A stretch of 64,000 nt of DNA from Lewinella sp041392765 (GCA_041392765.1 JAWKLL010000020.1:1-64000), one strand, 5' to 3'. Positions 19,301 through 28,444 are shown, counted from the stretch's first letter. Numbers and translations are program-made. Notes: generated by a model not told the origin, from the sequence alone.

Positions 19301-19492
19301 ACCTATACACCTTTATCACTCCCGATAGCTATCGGGATAGCACCTGTCACACCTATATACTTTTCGCACCTATACACCTTTAGCACCTATACACCTTTAG
19401 CACCTATACACCTTTCGCACCTATACACTCCCGATAGCTATCGGGATCGCACCTATACACTCCCGATACTATCAGGATCGCACCTATACACA
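19301..19492. repeat. Tandem array of CACCTATACACCTTT units with embedded palindromes
   Basis: About ten imperfect units of roughly 17 bases (GCACCTATACACCTTTA and variants). In two units the palindrome CCCGATAGCTATCGGG replaces the TTT end (19321-19336, 19430-19445), and a decayed third copy lies at about 19462. The array fills the gap between the divergent receptor and btaA genes. Nothing else was seen at 19140-19604. Confidence 0.8.
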
Positions 19493-19604
19493 TATCTCCC
19501 CCCCCTAACACTCTCTTCACCTAAAAATAGCCCTTTCATAACACAGGCTTCACGCCCAGATAACACACCTATCATAATTTTACTGCTTCTAAAAATAGTC
19601 ACTA

Positions 19605-20768
19605 GTGAAGTACATACAGCATCTCAACGATTGGGTATTCAAGATGGTGCACCATAACAGCTTGGTTTACAACACCTGCTGGGAAGACCCTCGCTGCGAC
19701 CGTCAATTGATGGATTTTAAGGCCGACAGCCATGTGGTTATGATTACCAGCGCAGGCTGCAACGCCTTGGATTATTTGCTCGACAATCCCCAGCGCATCG
19801 AATGTGTGGATATGAACCCGCGCCAAAATGCGCTACTCGAACTGAAAAGAGCCAGTTTCTTGCACGGCGATTACAAAGCTCATTTCGATATGTTCGGACA
19901 GGGAGCTATGGAAGACTTTGAGGGGCATTACCAACATCATTTACGCCGGCGTTTGCCCGAATATGCCCGCTTGATTTGGGACGACCAGTTGCATTATTTT
20001 CAGGGTCGCGGTACCCGCAAGTCTTTCTTCTATTATGGTTCCTCCGGCATGGTGGCGTGGCTGCTGAAAGGTTTTTTGAAAATGAAACCCAAGGTGTATA
20101 AGTCGTTGAAACAACTATTGGCCGCCACTTCCATGGAAGAACAGTGCCGACTATACGAAGAAATGGAACCTCGGTTGATCTCACAGTTAGTACATTGGGT
20201 CGTGAATCGCCATTTCACTATGTGCATGATTGGCGTGCCACGCAGCCAGCAACTGCTCTTTAAAGATGAATACGAAAAAGGGGTAACAGGATTCCTCAAA
20301 GCTACCCTACGCCGTGTTTTTACCACTTTGCCCGTGTCTGACAACTACTTTTGGCAGGTTTATTTCAACGGCCACTACACCCCTGATTGTGCCCCCAACT
20401 ACGTTCGGGAACAACACTTCGATACCCTGCAAGAGCGGGTTGACCGCATCGTCAGCCATACCGATACCCTGAGTGGATTCCTCAAGAAAAACCCCGGCCA
20501 ATACTCCCATTTTATTCTATTGGATCATCAGGATTGGCTGGCCGATAACGACGTTCCTGCTTTGGAGGAAGAATGGAGGGACATTTTGGCCAACAGCCGC
20601 CCTGGTGCGCGCATCCTTATGCGATCTGCGGCAGAACAGATTGAGTTTATTCCCGATTTTGTCTTTCAGCAGGTCGATTTTATGTCACAAGTAGCATTAG
20701 CACCCGTCCATGCTGCCGACAGGGTAGGCTCCTACACGGGCATTATGCTGGGAGTGGTAAAAGCATAA
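19605..20768 (+). CDS. btaA: S-adenosylmethionine:diacylglycerol 3-amino-3-carboxypropyl transferase (BtaA, DUF3419)
   Basis: 387 residues with a GTG start. It transfers the aminocarboxypropyl group of SAM to diacylglycerol, making diacylglyceryl homoserine, the first step of betaine-lipid (DGTS) synthesis at the membrane. Diagnostic stretches are LVYNTCWEDPRCDRQLMD (about 20-37), the SAM-binding segment VVMITSAGCNALDYLL and IECVDMNPRQNALLELK (about 44-82), and the C-terminal HFILLDHQDWL. Length is typical of bacterial BtaA. btaB starts 20 bases downstream, completing the pathway. No -7 box is evident. Confidence 0.88.
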   Translation: MKYIQHLNDWVFKMVHHNSLVYNTCWEDPRCDRQLMDFKADSHVVMITSAGCNALDYLLDNPQRIECVDMNPRQNALLELKRASFLHGDYKAHFDMFGQGAMEDFEGHYQHHLRRRLPEYARLIWDDQLHYFQGRGTRKSFFYYGSSGMVAWLLKGFLKMKPKVYKSLKQLLAATSMEEQCRLYEEMEPRLISQLVHWVVNRHFTMCMIGVPRSQQLLFKDEYEKGVTGFLKATLRRVFTTLPVSDNYFWQVYFNGHYTPDCAPNYVREQHFDTLQERVDRIVSHTDTLSGFLKKNPGQYSHFILLDHQDWLADNDVPALEEEWRDILANSRPGARILMRSAAEQIEFIPDFVFQQVDFMSQVALAPVHAADRVGSYTGIMLGVVKA

Positions 20769-20788
20769 GTACTGAAAAAATACGGACT

Positions 20789-21424
20789 ATGACAACGAAT
20801 GCGGCATCTCGGCAAGTAGATACTATTAAAAATTACTATCGCTTCCAGTCGAGCATTTACGACCTCACGCGCTGGACTTTTTTGTTTGGCCGCAAGGCTG
20901 TCATCCAGGAGTTGCCCTTCGAGCCGGAGGAAACGTTTCATTTGTTGGAAATCGGCTGTGGCACTGGCTACAACCTCATCAGAGCGGCTAAGCAGTACCC
21001 CGAGGCGCGGTTCAAAGGTATGGACGTATCCACCGATATGCTGGGAATTGCTAAAGAGCGACTTGCAGCTATTCGGCGGCGCGTGGTACTCCTGAACAAG
21101 CCCTACGAACCCGCTTTCTACACCTGGACAGGCAAGCTGGATGCCATACTTTTTTCCTATTCTCTCACCATGATCAACCCGCAGTGGGAGTCGCTAATTA
21201 TTCAGGCGTACAAGGATTTGAAGCCCGGTGGCTACATCGCGGTAGCCGATTTCCACGACTCCCGCTTTCCTTTTTTCAAACGACACATGGCCGGACATCA
21301 CGTGCGCATGGATGCCCACCTACTGCCCGTCTTACAGGAGAATTTCAAGACCGAGGTACTGGAAGTACAACGTGCTTGGTTCGGACTATGGCACTACGTT
21401 GTTTTCATTGGCCGGAAAATTTGA
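20789..21424 (+). CDS. btaB: Diacylglyceryl homoserine N-methyltransferase (BtaB-like)
   Basis: 211-residue class I SAM methyltransferase: motif I LLEIGCGTGYNLI (about 51-63), motif II acidic residue in FKGMDVSTDML, then DAILFSYSLTMINPQWESLI and LKPGGYIAVADFHDS. Next to btaA it would trimethylate diacylglyceryl homoserine to the betaine lipid DGTS. Sequence alone would allow other small-molecule methylations; the operon context makes BtaB the best call. The stop is followed after 17 bases by a family XY repeat. Confidence 0.83.
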   Translation: MTTNAASRQVDTIKNYYRFQSSIYDLTRWTFLFGRKAVIQELPFEPEETFHLLEIGCGTGYNLIRAAKQYPEARFKGMDVSTDMLGIAKERLAAIRRRVVLLNKPYEPAFYTWTGKLDAILFSYSLTMINPQWESLIIQAYKDLKPGGYIAVADFHDSRFPFFKRHMAGHHVRMDAHLLPVLQENFKTEVLEVQRAWFGLWHYVVFIGRKI

Positions 21425-21441
21425 AGCTATTTTTTTCGCTC

Positions 21442-21603
21442 AGGGACGGAAAAAATAAGTGATCCCATTTTTGGCTTGGCTTTATGCACTAAGCGTAGGA
21501 ATACTTGCACAAAGCGGGTGTATAAAGACAAGCCTTCAAAAAATGGGATCAGTTATTTCCGTCAAATTACTAAGAGACGGGATCAGTTATTTTTGTCAAA
21601 ATG
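21442..21603. repeat. Family XY repeat copy C (inverted orientation)
   Basis: Starts with AGGGACGGAAAAAATAA and contains an imperfect hairpin (GATCCCATTTTTGGCTTGGC against AAGCCTTCAAAAAATGGGAT). It continues with CAGTTATTTCCGTCAAATTA and CTAAG, then a second partial end GACGGGATCAGTTATTTTTG. It closely resembles copy B at 9109-9252. Confidence 0.72.
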
Positions 21604-21612
21604 CGATGTTTT

Positions 21613-21740
21613 AGGGCGCTCCCCCGCAGCAGCCATTTCCTTTCCATCGTACCTATTGGGCGGGGTCAGGTGCTTGCGGGCTTCGCTATTCGCTCGTCCC
21701 TCCCGATGGTCGGGAGTAACCCCTCCAGCCCCTTAGCGCG
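21613..21740. repeat. GC-rich repeat family 2, copy 1
   Basis: 128-base unit beginning AGGGCGCTCCCCCGCAG, containing GGGCGGGGTCAGGTGCTT and CTCCCGATGGTCGGGAG, and ending CTCCAGCCCCTTAGCG. A second copy in the same orientation lies at 28195-28321. It follows copy C of family XY, so two unrelated repeats sit in tandem between btaB and the barrel gene. Confidence 0.78.
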
Positions 21741-21811
21741 GTGTGTTTTTCGGCAACGTGTGCTAATTTGACAGGGGAATTTTTTGTTGTAACCGGTGCA
21801 GATCAACAGGT

Positions 21812-22564
21812 TTACCTATTGAACCTATAAGCAGCTGAAAAATCTAAGCTCCCAAAGCGGTAATATTGGGATAGCCGACCTGTCTCTACGGCAACGGCAT
21901 CTTCAAATAGCGTGTAGCTAGATACCTCTAAGGCATTGAAATTGGAGTACATATAGCCACAGCTTAAGCCCAACGCTACCCGTTTACCTGCCGCCCATAG
22001 TACGCCAAGGTGGGTGCGTACCGCCAGTGCATTTGTAGCAGGAGAGTCGTAAGAAAAGCGTACAATAGGTACAGGTACACCACTGGCATTTTCCGCCCAA
22101 TTGCTTGAACCTAGGGTTTGTTGTACGTAATAATTGTTCTGCAAATGCACGCCGCCGAATAGTGTGGTGCGAGCTGTCAGCGCAGTATGGTATTCGACAC
22201 CCAATGATGTGATGAGGTGGAAAGTAGGGAATTGTATGTAGCCGAATCCTGTATTTGGCAACTCCGGCGTGTCAAGCTCGTAGCCATGTGAATACCCTCC
22301 TACGCCAATTCCAGCCACGGCGTACCAATGTGGGAATACACGCAATTTTGTTTGTATCATCCCCTCAAAACTCGGAGATGGTATTGGAATCAACTGAACA
22401 GAGCTACCGCCCGTCAACCGAACAACATCAAGCTTCGGGGACAAGCCAACGGAGGCATGTATAGCTATTATTGATTTAGGCAACGCCTCCTGTGCGGAAA
22501 TACCTGTGGATACGCCTACTGAAACGGCAAGCAGGAGTAGCGAGGTAAGCAAACTTGTTTTCAT
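21812..22564 (-). CDS. Outer-membrane beta-barrel protein of unknown function
   Basis: About 250 residues from MKTSLLTSLLLL, chosen because a clean signal peptide (cleavage near GISAQEALP) follows. The mature part alternates hydrophobic and polar residues in short strands (FGYIQFPTFHLITSLGVEYH; TRTHLGVLWAAGKRVALGLS; YYRFGSLDFSAAYRFNR) and ends in an amphipathic strand with aromatic residues. This suggests an 8-10 stranded barrel in the outer membrane. No specific family is recognised. The gene stands alone. Confidence 0.7.
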   Translation of the reverse strand: MKTSLLTSLLLLAVSVGVSTGISAQEALPKSIIAIHASVGLSPKLDVVRLTGGSSVQLIPIPSPSFEGMIQTKLRVFPHWYAVAGIGVGGYSHGYELDTPELPNTGFGYIQFPTFHLITSLGVEYHTALTARTTLFGGVHLQNNYYVQQTLGSSNWAENASGVPVPIVRFSYDSPATNALAVRTHLGVLWAAGKRVALGLSCGYMYSNFNALEVSSYTLFEDAVAVETGRLSQYYRFGSLDFSAAYRFNR

Positions 22565-22844
22565 CTCATATTTTTTAAGCAGTAACGAACAAGAAACGAG
22601 GAAGCATAGGAGGGCGGATAATTTTAACATAAACGCATAGCCCTGCCATGCGAAAACTCCTTCATTTAGCGGTCTTGGCTAAAATATAAGCTTAACCGAT
22701 AGCATGCGCTCTTGGATCGCACAAAATTGGCGCTCATTCGCTCAATCATGAAATTTTGACACACGCTAATGCTGTTTTTAAAAATGATGACAAAAATCAC
22801 CCGCTACATTGTATTCTATTCATCGTCTGTGGAGTGGATCGTTT

Positions 22845-22852
22845 TACCTTTG
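22845..22852 (+). promoter_or_regulatory. -7 box (TACCTTTG) of the CoA-transferase gene
   Basis: TACCTTTG lies 25 bases before the ATG at 22878 and inside the longer alternative reading frame, so it decides for the start at 22878. The rest of 22565-22840 shows nothing recognisable. Confidence 0.6.
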
Positions 22853-22877
22853 CAGCACAAAACATTACCCAAAGAAC

Positions 22878-24167
22878 ATGAATACATCTGGTTATGTCAC
22901 GGCTGAAGAGGCACTCAGCGTGATCAAGTCGGGGGATCGCGTATTTATACATGGCAGCGCCCTCACCCCTATCTATTTGCTCAATCAATTGGCGGAACGC
23001 AGCAGCGAACTGAGGGACGTAGAACTCGTCTCTATCAGCTTATATGGAGATGTTTTCAAGGACTATCCCCATGTGATGCCAGAGCCTTTTACCATGAACT
23101 CCCTCTTCGTTTCTGCTCCTATTCGGAAAGATGTAAACGAAGGAAGAGCTGATTACGTACCTGTTTTTTTGAGCGAGATACCCCTTTTATTTCGCCGGGG
23201 CATTCTGCCTATTGATGTGGCTATTGTGCAGGTGTCGCCACCTGATAAGCACGGCTATTGTTCCCTTGGCACTTCCGTGGATGTGGCTCGCACAGCAGTA
23301 GCAACAGCCAATCATGTCATTGCACAGGTAAATCCTAATGTACCAAGGACACACGGCGACAGCTTCTTGCACATATCCCGTTTTGATTCGGTCGTTTTTC
23401 ACAATGAACCCCTTCACGAAGCCAATTTCGGTGAAAAAGTAACCAATACAGAGCGGAGGATCGGGCAATACGTGGCAGAACTCATTGATGACCGCAGCAC
23501 CCTCCAAATGGGTATCGGTGCTATTCCTGATGCGGTATTGTCCAGCTTGCACAATCACAAGGACTTAGGTGTCCATACGGAAATGTTTTCCGATGGTTTG
23601 ATTCCTTTGTTCAAAAAAGATATTGTCAACAACAAATACAAAGCCATCCACCCCAATAAAACTGTGGCGGGTTTTGCTATCGGTTCTCGGGAACTCTACG
23701 ATTATGTGGATGACAACCCCGGGTTCGCTTTCCTCGATATTGGCTACGTGAATGCACCCGATGTGATTCGCAGAAATCCCAAGGTGGTAGCTATCAACAG
23801 CGCGGTGGAAGTGGACATTACGGGTCAGGTGTGCGCCGACTCTATTGGTACCTACCAGTTTTCAGGGGTGGGTGGCCAAATGGACTTTATCCGTGGAGCG
23901 GCACTTAGCGAAGGTGGCAAGCCTATCATCGCCCTCAGTTCACGCACCCATAAAGGAGTGAGCCGCATTGTGCCTTTCCTCAAACCCGGTGCCGGTGTGG
24001 TAAGTACCCGTGCGCACGTTCACTATATTGTGACGGAGTATGGTGTTGCCTATTTGTATGGTAAGAACTTGCGTCAGCGTGCCAAGGCACTTATCAATAT
24101 CGCACACCCCGATGACCGGGAAACATTGACACAGGCCGCTTTTGAACGTTACAAAGTATTATTGTAA
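22878..24167 (+). CDS. Acetyl-CoA hydrolase/transferase family protein (acetate or 4-hydroxybutyrate CoA-transferase)
   Basis: 429 residues from MNTSGYVTAEEAL. The family swaps CoA between acyl-CoA and a free acid through a glutamyl-CoA thioester. The likely catalytic Glu235 is in HTEMFSDG, with IQVSPPDKHGYCSLGTSVD-like substrate loops upstream (VAIVQVSPPDKHGYCSLG), the GIGAIPDAVLSSL segment and the late glycine-rich FSGVGGQMDFIRGAALS. This arrangement matches the Cat1/4-hydroxybutyrate transferase branch. The precise acid is not determinable. The 3' end overlaps the convergent hutI gene by 9 bases. Confidence 0.86.
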   Translation: MNTSGYVTAEEALSVIKSGDRVFIHGSALTPIYLLNQLAERSSELRDVELVSISLYGDVFKDYPHVMPEPFTMNSLFVSAPIRKDVNEGRADYVPVFLSEIPLLFRRGILPIDVAIVQVSPPDKHGYCSLGTSVDVARTAVATANHVIAQVNPNVPRTHGDSFLHISRFDSVVFHNEPLHEANFGEKVTNTERRIGQYVAELIDDRSTLQMGIGAIPDAVLSSLHNHKDLGVHTEMFSDGLIPLFKKDIVNNKYKAIHPNKTVAGFAIGSRELYDYVDDNPGFAFLDIGYVNAPDVIRRNPKVVAINSAVEVDITGQVCADSIGTYQFSGVGGQMDFIRGAALSEGGKPIIALSSRTHKGVSRIVPFLKPGAGVVSTRAHVHYIVTEYGVAYLYGKNLRQRAKALINIAHPDDRETLTQAAFERYKVLL

Positions 24168-25388
24168 AACCCCTTTTTCCAGACAGCTACCGGAGACATA
24201 CTGCCTTGTGCATAGAGTATTTCGCGGAAATCAGCGGTGGGAAAAGCTACTATATCGGCCAATAACCCGGGAGTAAAGCTCCTCTGTCGTGGAGTTCCAA
24301 TGCGCGGGCAGCCCGTTGGGTTATGCCTGCAAATACCTCAGCGGTCGTTAGTTTTTGGAAGGTGGCCAGCAGGGAGGCTTGTAGCAACAAGTTGCCCTGC
24401 GGAGCACTGCCGGTTCCAGTCGCTAGCAATGGCTAAGGCACAACCTGCGTCAAGCAGCGCACGAGCGGGTGTCCATGGACACCCTAATCCAATGGTGGCT
24501 CCGGCAAGGCTACGGGAATGGTGTTGCTGCTGGCCAATAATGCCACTTCTTCCTGCCCTGATGCTTCTAAGTGATCCACGCTCAGTGCGCCACATTCCAC
24601 GGCCACCTTGCTGCCGCCAGTGGTAAACTGGTCTCCGTGAACCGTTAGGGAAAACCCTTGGCTTTCAGTGCTTGCAAAAAAGGGGTGGCTTGTGCAGGTT
24701 GGAAGGCACTTTGTTCAATAAAAATATCGAATCGTTGGCATAGGTGCTCCGATTCCACAGAGGGTACGATTTTCCGCAAAATCGTATGCAGCCAGTCGGT
24801 TGCATCTCCTTGAAAATCTTTGGGTGTCATGTGGGCTGCCAAACAGGTAGGGACTACATCCACTGAGTGTTTGGCGGCTGCATCTCGTATGGCGCGAAGC
24901 ATTTTCAGTTCTTCTTCAACCGATAACCCATAACCACTTTTTACTTCTACGGTAGTTACACCTTGTTGAAGTAGGGTATTGAGTCGTTGAAGCATCAAAG
25001 TAGCCAACTCTTCTTGTGTAGCAGCCCTCGTATGCTGAACGGTACTCCATATCCCGCCGCCTGCACGGGCAATATCAAGATAGGAAACACCCGCGTTTCG
25101 GGCCGCGAAGTCCATAGCACGGCTTCCAGCAAAACAGATGTGCGTATGCGCATCTACGAATGCAGGCAAAGCCACCCACGTTCCATCAAGGGGGTGATGT
25201 ATGGCTTGAGGGTACGTTTGGCGCAAGGTTTCCCAATCATTGACGGCCACAATGTTTCCATTTTGTACCAATAGCCCGCCCGCTGGCAAGACCGTCAATG
25301 CTTCGTCTCGTATGGCACCTCTTTCGGGTAAGTTGGTTAAGGGTAATAACTGGGCGAAGGGACCAATCAGTTGGAGGTCGGCAGTCAT
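24159..25388 (-). CDS. hutI: Imidazolonepropionase, single frameshift
   Basis: Third step of histidine breakdown: opens imidazolonepropionate to formiminoglutamate. The intact N-terminal 247 residues (24645-25388) include the metal-binding ALPAFVDAHTHICFAGSR, KSGYGLSVEEELKMLRAI and the metal-ligand histidine in TCLAAHMTPKDF. A shift near 24645 moves the rest to another frame: LTVHGDQFTTGGSK-like text, HLEASGQEEVALLASS, ATIGLGCPWTPARALLDAG and a C-terminus GSMSPVAVWKKGVLQ with a stop at 24159-24161. About 410 codons in total, the normal size. No other hut gene is in the window. Confidence 0.85.
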
Positions 25389-25391
25389 ATA

Positions 25392-26117
25392 TTACAATTC
25401 AAAGTTTGGAGAAAGTTCCCGTGCTTTCGCCTCGTAGAACTCGTTGATAATCTGGCTAACCTGCTCTGGTGTATCCACAATAGGCAGCAAATCCAAATCT
25501 TTGGCACTGATGGTGTGCTCTTTTTCCAGCATCGTGTTTTTCACCCAGTCCATCAACCCTTTCCAAAAATCCGTGCCAACCAAAATGATAGGTACAGGTG
25601 TGATTTTACCCGTTTGCGTAAGCGTAACTACTTCAAACAATTCATCCAAGGTACCAAAGCCGCCCGGCAATGCTACGAACGCTTGCGCGAACTTGACAAA
25701 CATAACCTTGCGGATGAAAAAATAGCGGAAATTGATATTCTTATCGTGATCCACATACGGGTTGGCCCCCTGTTCAAAAGGCAGGTGTATGTTCAAACCC
25801 ACCGATTTGCCTTCATTTAGGTAGGCTCCTTTATTACCTGCTTCCATAATACCCGGGCCGCCTCCAGTGATGATGCCATAGCCTTCGTCCGTGAGGTGCT
25901 GAGCAATGTTTACTGCCAGTTGGTAGTATGGATGCTCGGGTTTGATGCGGGCAGAACCAAAGATACTGACGCAAGGACCTATCAGATTCAACGTTTCAAA
26001 ACCTTGCACGAACTCGGAAATCACTTTGAACATCGTCCAGGAGTCTTCCCCTTTGATTTGGTGACTCCATTGTTTCATGTGGTGGTATTTGGGGTGGTTG
26101 GGGTCGTTGTTTTGCAT
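25392..26117 (-). CDS. LOG-family protein (TIGR00730 Rossmann-fold, cytokinin-activating type)
   Basis: About 241 residues from MQNNDPNHPKYHH (an in-frame start 8 codons earlier at 26141 is possible). The lysine decarboxylase-like/LOG motif is complete: GGGPGIMEAGNKGA and LPGGFGTLDELFEVVTLTQT. These motifs bind the nucleotide phosphate and hold the catalytic Arg/Glu. LOG proteins cleave ribose-5-phosphate from nucleoside monophosphates; the bacterial role is usually nucleotide housekeeping. It lies 3 bases upstream of hutI and is likely co-transcribed with it. Confidence 0.88.
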   Translation of the reverse strand: MQNNDPNHPKYHHMKQWSHQIKGEDSWTMFKVISEFVQGFETLNLIGPCVSIFGSARIKPEHPYYQLAVNIAQHLTDEGYGIITGGGPGIMEAGNKGAYLNEGKSVGLNIHLPFEQGANPYVDHDKNINFRYFFIRKVMFVKFAQAFVALPGGFGTLDELFEVVTLTQTGKITPVPIILVGTDFWKGLMDWVKNTMLEKEHTISAKDLDLLPIVDTPEQVSQIINEFYEAKARELSPNFEL

Positions 26118-26284
26118 TGTATTTTTTTTAAAAAGGCTCACAAGTTACAGTTTTTAGACAACTACATAGCTTATTCACTAGAAGAAATGTGAAAAGTGTG
26201 CCTCTAAAGCTTTCTATTCTCTAATAAATAATCACCGTCCTGTTTTTTTGGAGGAACATCACTCCTCACAACCTGATAGTTGTC

Positions 26285-26292
26285 TATTTTTG
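26285..26292 (+). promoter_or_regulatory. -7 box (TATTTTTG) of the DUF3298 lipoprotein gene
   Basis: TATTTTTG lies 16 bases before the ATG at 26309, so the leader would be about 10 bases. Confidence 0.45.
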
Positions 26293-26308
26293 CGGAAAAA
26301 TTGAAAGG

Positions 26309-27568
26309 ATGAGGTGTGAGTCATTGAATCAGCGGGTAAAGAATGGGATTAAGATACTGAAAACCGGGGCTTTTTGGATAGGTGTGGCCGTATTGGCTAC
26401 CTGCACAAACGATGCGAAAGAAGCGGGCACAAGCAACCAAAAAACAGCGGATGTCGATACAGCGCAGATACCTGCCATTTACCACCTAAGTGGTCGCTTG
26501 GGGGATACAGAGGTCGTCATGGATATTCAAGAAGAACGCATGCCTTTAGGTACAGAGGAGCGCGTGTTCAAGGGATTCTACTACTATGTGCCTTATGGCG
26601 GCCCCATTGCCGTATATGGTTTTTTGGAAGCGAACGGACAACTGATACTCACCGAACAAGGCGCATGGGAAGGCGAAGCACACCGCTTTGAAGGCAAATG
26701 GGAAAACGGTCGTCATTTTCAGGGTAAATGGTACAACGGCAACGGAAAAGACATACACCCATTCAACCTACACCACCAAGATAGCGGCATCGTAACACTG
26801 CATTTGCGTCACCACGAAGATTCTCTAAAAGCTTTTGCCGATTGGGCAGTTTCCCCACAGTTGTTTTACAGCCTAGAATGGGTAGAACCCTTGCCAAACG
26901 ATAGCCTGAAAGAGGAATCACTGCGTTTTTTGCAAAAAGCAATTTGGGAAAACCTCTTAGATACTACCTTGCGCTCCTTGCCAGAAAACAAAAATGCTTT
27001 GTTGGCAGCCGATAATGCCCTCCGCTATGCCGATTTTATGGACAATATGCACTTTATGCGTCAACAAGGGCTGCTGGATTCTACCGCTACCAATTCGGAC
27101 GTTTTTCTTAGTGCCAACTACACGTATAGCACCAGTACACAAGTCTATTACAACAGCCTGAACCTCATTACGCTGGGCTTTACGGACTACTATTACACAG
27201 GAGGGGCGCACGGTATGTATGCAACGCGTGTTTACAGTTACGATTTGGTGCGTCAACGCCGTCTGCGCCTCAAAGACGTGCTAAAGCCAGGCTTTGAAAA
27301 AGCCGTGACTGCTGCATTGGTGCGGGCGGTGCGACTTAAATTTAACCTACCCGATTTATCGCCGCTTTCCACGGTGCTTTTTGAAGACGGTATCCAGCCT
27401 AATAATAACTATGGCTTCACAGAAAAAGGGGTCTTCTTCGTTTATGCCCCCTACGAGGTAGCTCCTTATGCCGCTGGTGAGATTGAGTTGTTTGTTGCCT
27501 TCGAAAATATTAAAGAATTTGTGCGCCCCGAATGGTTAGAACGCGCCGGATTGAAGCCGAATGAGTGA
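26309..27568 (+). CDS. DUF3298/RsiV-like domain lipoprotein
   Basis: 419 residues. An N-terminal hydrophobic segment (GAFWIGVAVLATC) ends at Cys32, a probable lipidation site although Thr at -1 is atypical. A beta-rich middle part with GKWENGRHFQGKWYNGNGKD-type repeats follows. The C-terminal half matches the DUF3298 fold: YYYTGGAHGMYATRVYSYDL and GVFFVYAPYEVAPYAAGEIE. In RsiV this domain senses lysozyme. Here the protein has no sigma factor beside it, so that role should not be assumed. It probably sits on the periplasmic face of a membrane. Confidence 0.75.
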   Translation: MRCESLNQRVKNGIKILKTGAFWIGVAVLATCTNDAKEAGTSNQKTADVDTAQIPAIYHLSGRLGDTEVVMDIQEERMPLGTEERVFKGFYYYVPYGGPIAVYGFLEANGQLILTEQGAWEGEAHRFEGKWENGRHFQGKWYNGNGKDIHPFNLHHQDSGIVTLHLRHHEDSLKAFADWAVSPQLFYSLEWVEPLPNDSLKEESLRFLQKAIWENLLDTTLRSLPENKNALLAADNALRYADFMDNMHFMRQQGLLDSTATNSDVFLSANYTYSTSTQVYYNSLNLITLGFTDYYYTGGAHGMYATRVYSYDLVRQRRLRLKDVLKPGFEKAVTAALVRAVRLKFNLPDLSPLSTVLFEDGIQPNNNYGFTEKGVFFVYAPYEVAPYAAGEIELFVAFENIKEFVRPEWLERAGLKPNE

Positions 27569-27574
27569 TTATAT

Positions 27575-28177
27575 TTAAAACAACCGCCCCTGCACCGCAT
27601 CTGGAAGCAAGCGAAATGTTCGCCGATGATGGACGCAAGGCCCGTATTGGGCAATAGCCTGCCGATGTGCCGCCGAGGGGTACCCCTTGTTTTGTTGCCA
27701 TTGGTAGTGCGGAAAGGCTAGGTGTAGTTCCTGCATATATTCGTCACGCCAGGTTTTTGCCAACACACTCGCGGCAGCTATGGCCGCAAATTTGCCATCT
27801 CCTTTTACGATGGTGTGATGAGGAATTTCCTGGTAGGGAACAAACCGATTGCCGTCAATAAGCAACTGTTGAGGCCGCAGCGCGAGTTGATCCAATGCAC
27901 GGTGCATAGCCATGAAGGAAGCACGCAATATATTATATTGGTCAATTTCGGCAGGCGACAACCAAGCCACCGCCCAAGCCACTGCCTCGGATTCGATGAT
28001 AGGCCGCAATTCCTGTCGCCGAGACTCCGTAAGTTGCTTTGAATCATTGAGCAGTGGATGGTGAAACCCCTTGGGCACTACCACTGCTGCTGCAAAAACT
28101 GGCCCAGCTAAACATCCGCGCCCCGCTTCATCACAGCCAGCTTCGATGAGGTTTTCGTCCAAATGAGATGCTAACAT
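27575..28177 (-). CDS. rnhB: Ribonuclease HII
   Basis: 200 residues. It removes RNA from RNA-DNA hybrids, including single misincorporated ribonucleotides. Catalytic acidic residues are visible in AGCDEAGRGCLAGPV (Asp16, Glu17), LLIDGNRFVP (Asp) and the conserved AAASVLAKTWRDEYM and HYQWQQNKGYPSAAHR stretches. Length is standard. It is convergent with the DUF3298 gene, 6 bases away, and its start is followed upstream by a family 2 repeat. Confidence 0.93.
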   Translation of the reverse strand: MLASHLDENLIEAGCDEAGRGCLAGPVFAAAVVVPKGFHHPLLNDSKQLTESRRQELRPIIESEAVAWAVAWLSPAEIDQYNILRASFMAMHRALDQLALRPQQLLIDGNRFVPYQEIPHHTIVKGDGKFAAIAAASVLAKTWRDEYMQELHLAFPHYQWQQNKGYPSAAHRQAIAQYGPCVHHRRTFRLLPDAVQGRLF

Positions 28178-28194
28178 ATCTTATAGTGACTGAT

Positions 28195-28321
28195 TAGGGC
28201 GCTTCCCCGCAATATCCGTTGCTGTTCCATCCAACAGAATGGGCGGGGTCAGGTGCTTCCGGGCTTCGCTGCGCTCGTCCCTCCCGATGGTCGGGAGTTA
28301 CCCCCTCCAGCCCCTTAGCGC
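28195..28321. repeat. GC-rich repeat family 2, copy 2
   Basis: 127-base copy of the unit at 21613-21740 in the same orientation, with identical GGGCGGGGTCAGGTGCTT, CTCCCGATGGTCGGGAG and CTCCAGCCCCTTAGCG blocks and scattered substitutions between them. Confidence 0.78.
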
Positions 28322-28436
28322 AATTATCTTCCTACAAATATATACTTAATTTTCAACTTTGCCTTAGCTATGCATTTTGGTGCTTTGTTATGCACACTTG
28401 GCATGCCGACCCTACTGTTTTTTGAGAATAAATACT

Positions 28437-28444
28437 TACATTTG
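28437..28444 (+). promoter_or_regulatory. -7 box (TACATTTG) close to the ATPase start codon
   Basis: TACATTTG ends 5 bases before ATG 28450. If used, the transcript would be leaderless or nearly so. Confidence 0.35.

Noticed and set aside
19301..19492. CRISPR array
   Set aside because: Units are about 17 bases, directly adjoining and imperfect, with no unique spacers and no cas genes nearby.
21476..21736. 86-codon plus-strand frame
   Set aside because: It translates two dispersed repeats (families XY and 2) and has no independent support.
26309..27568. RsiV-type anti-sigma factor
   Set aside because: DUF3298 is present, but there is no N-terminal cytoplasmic anti-sigma domain and no sigma factor gene next to it.
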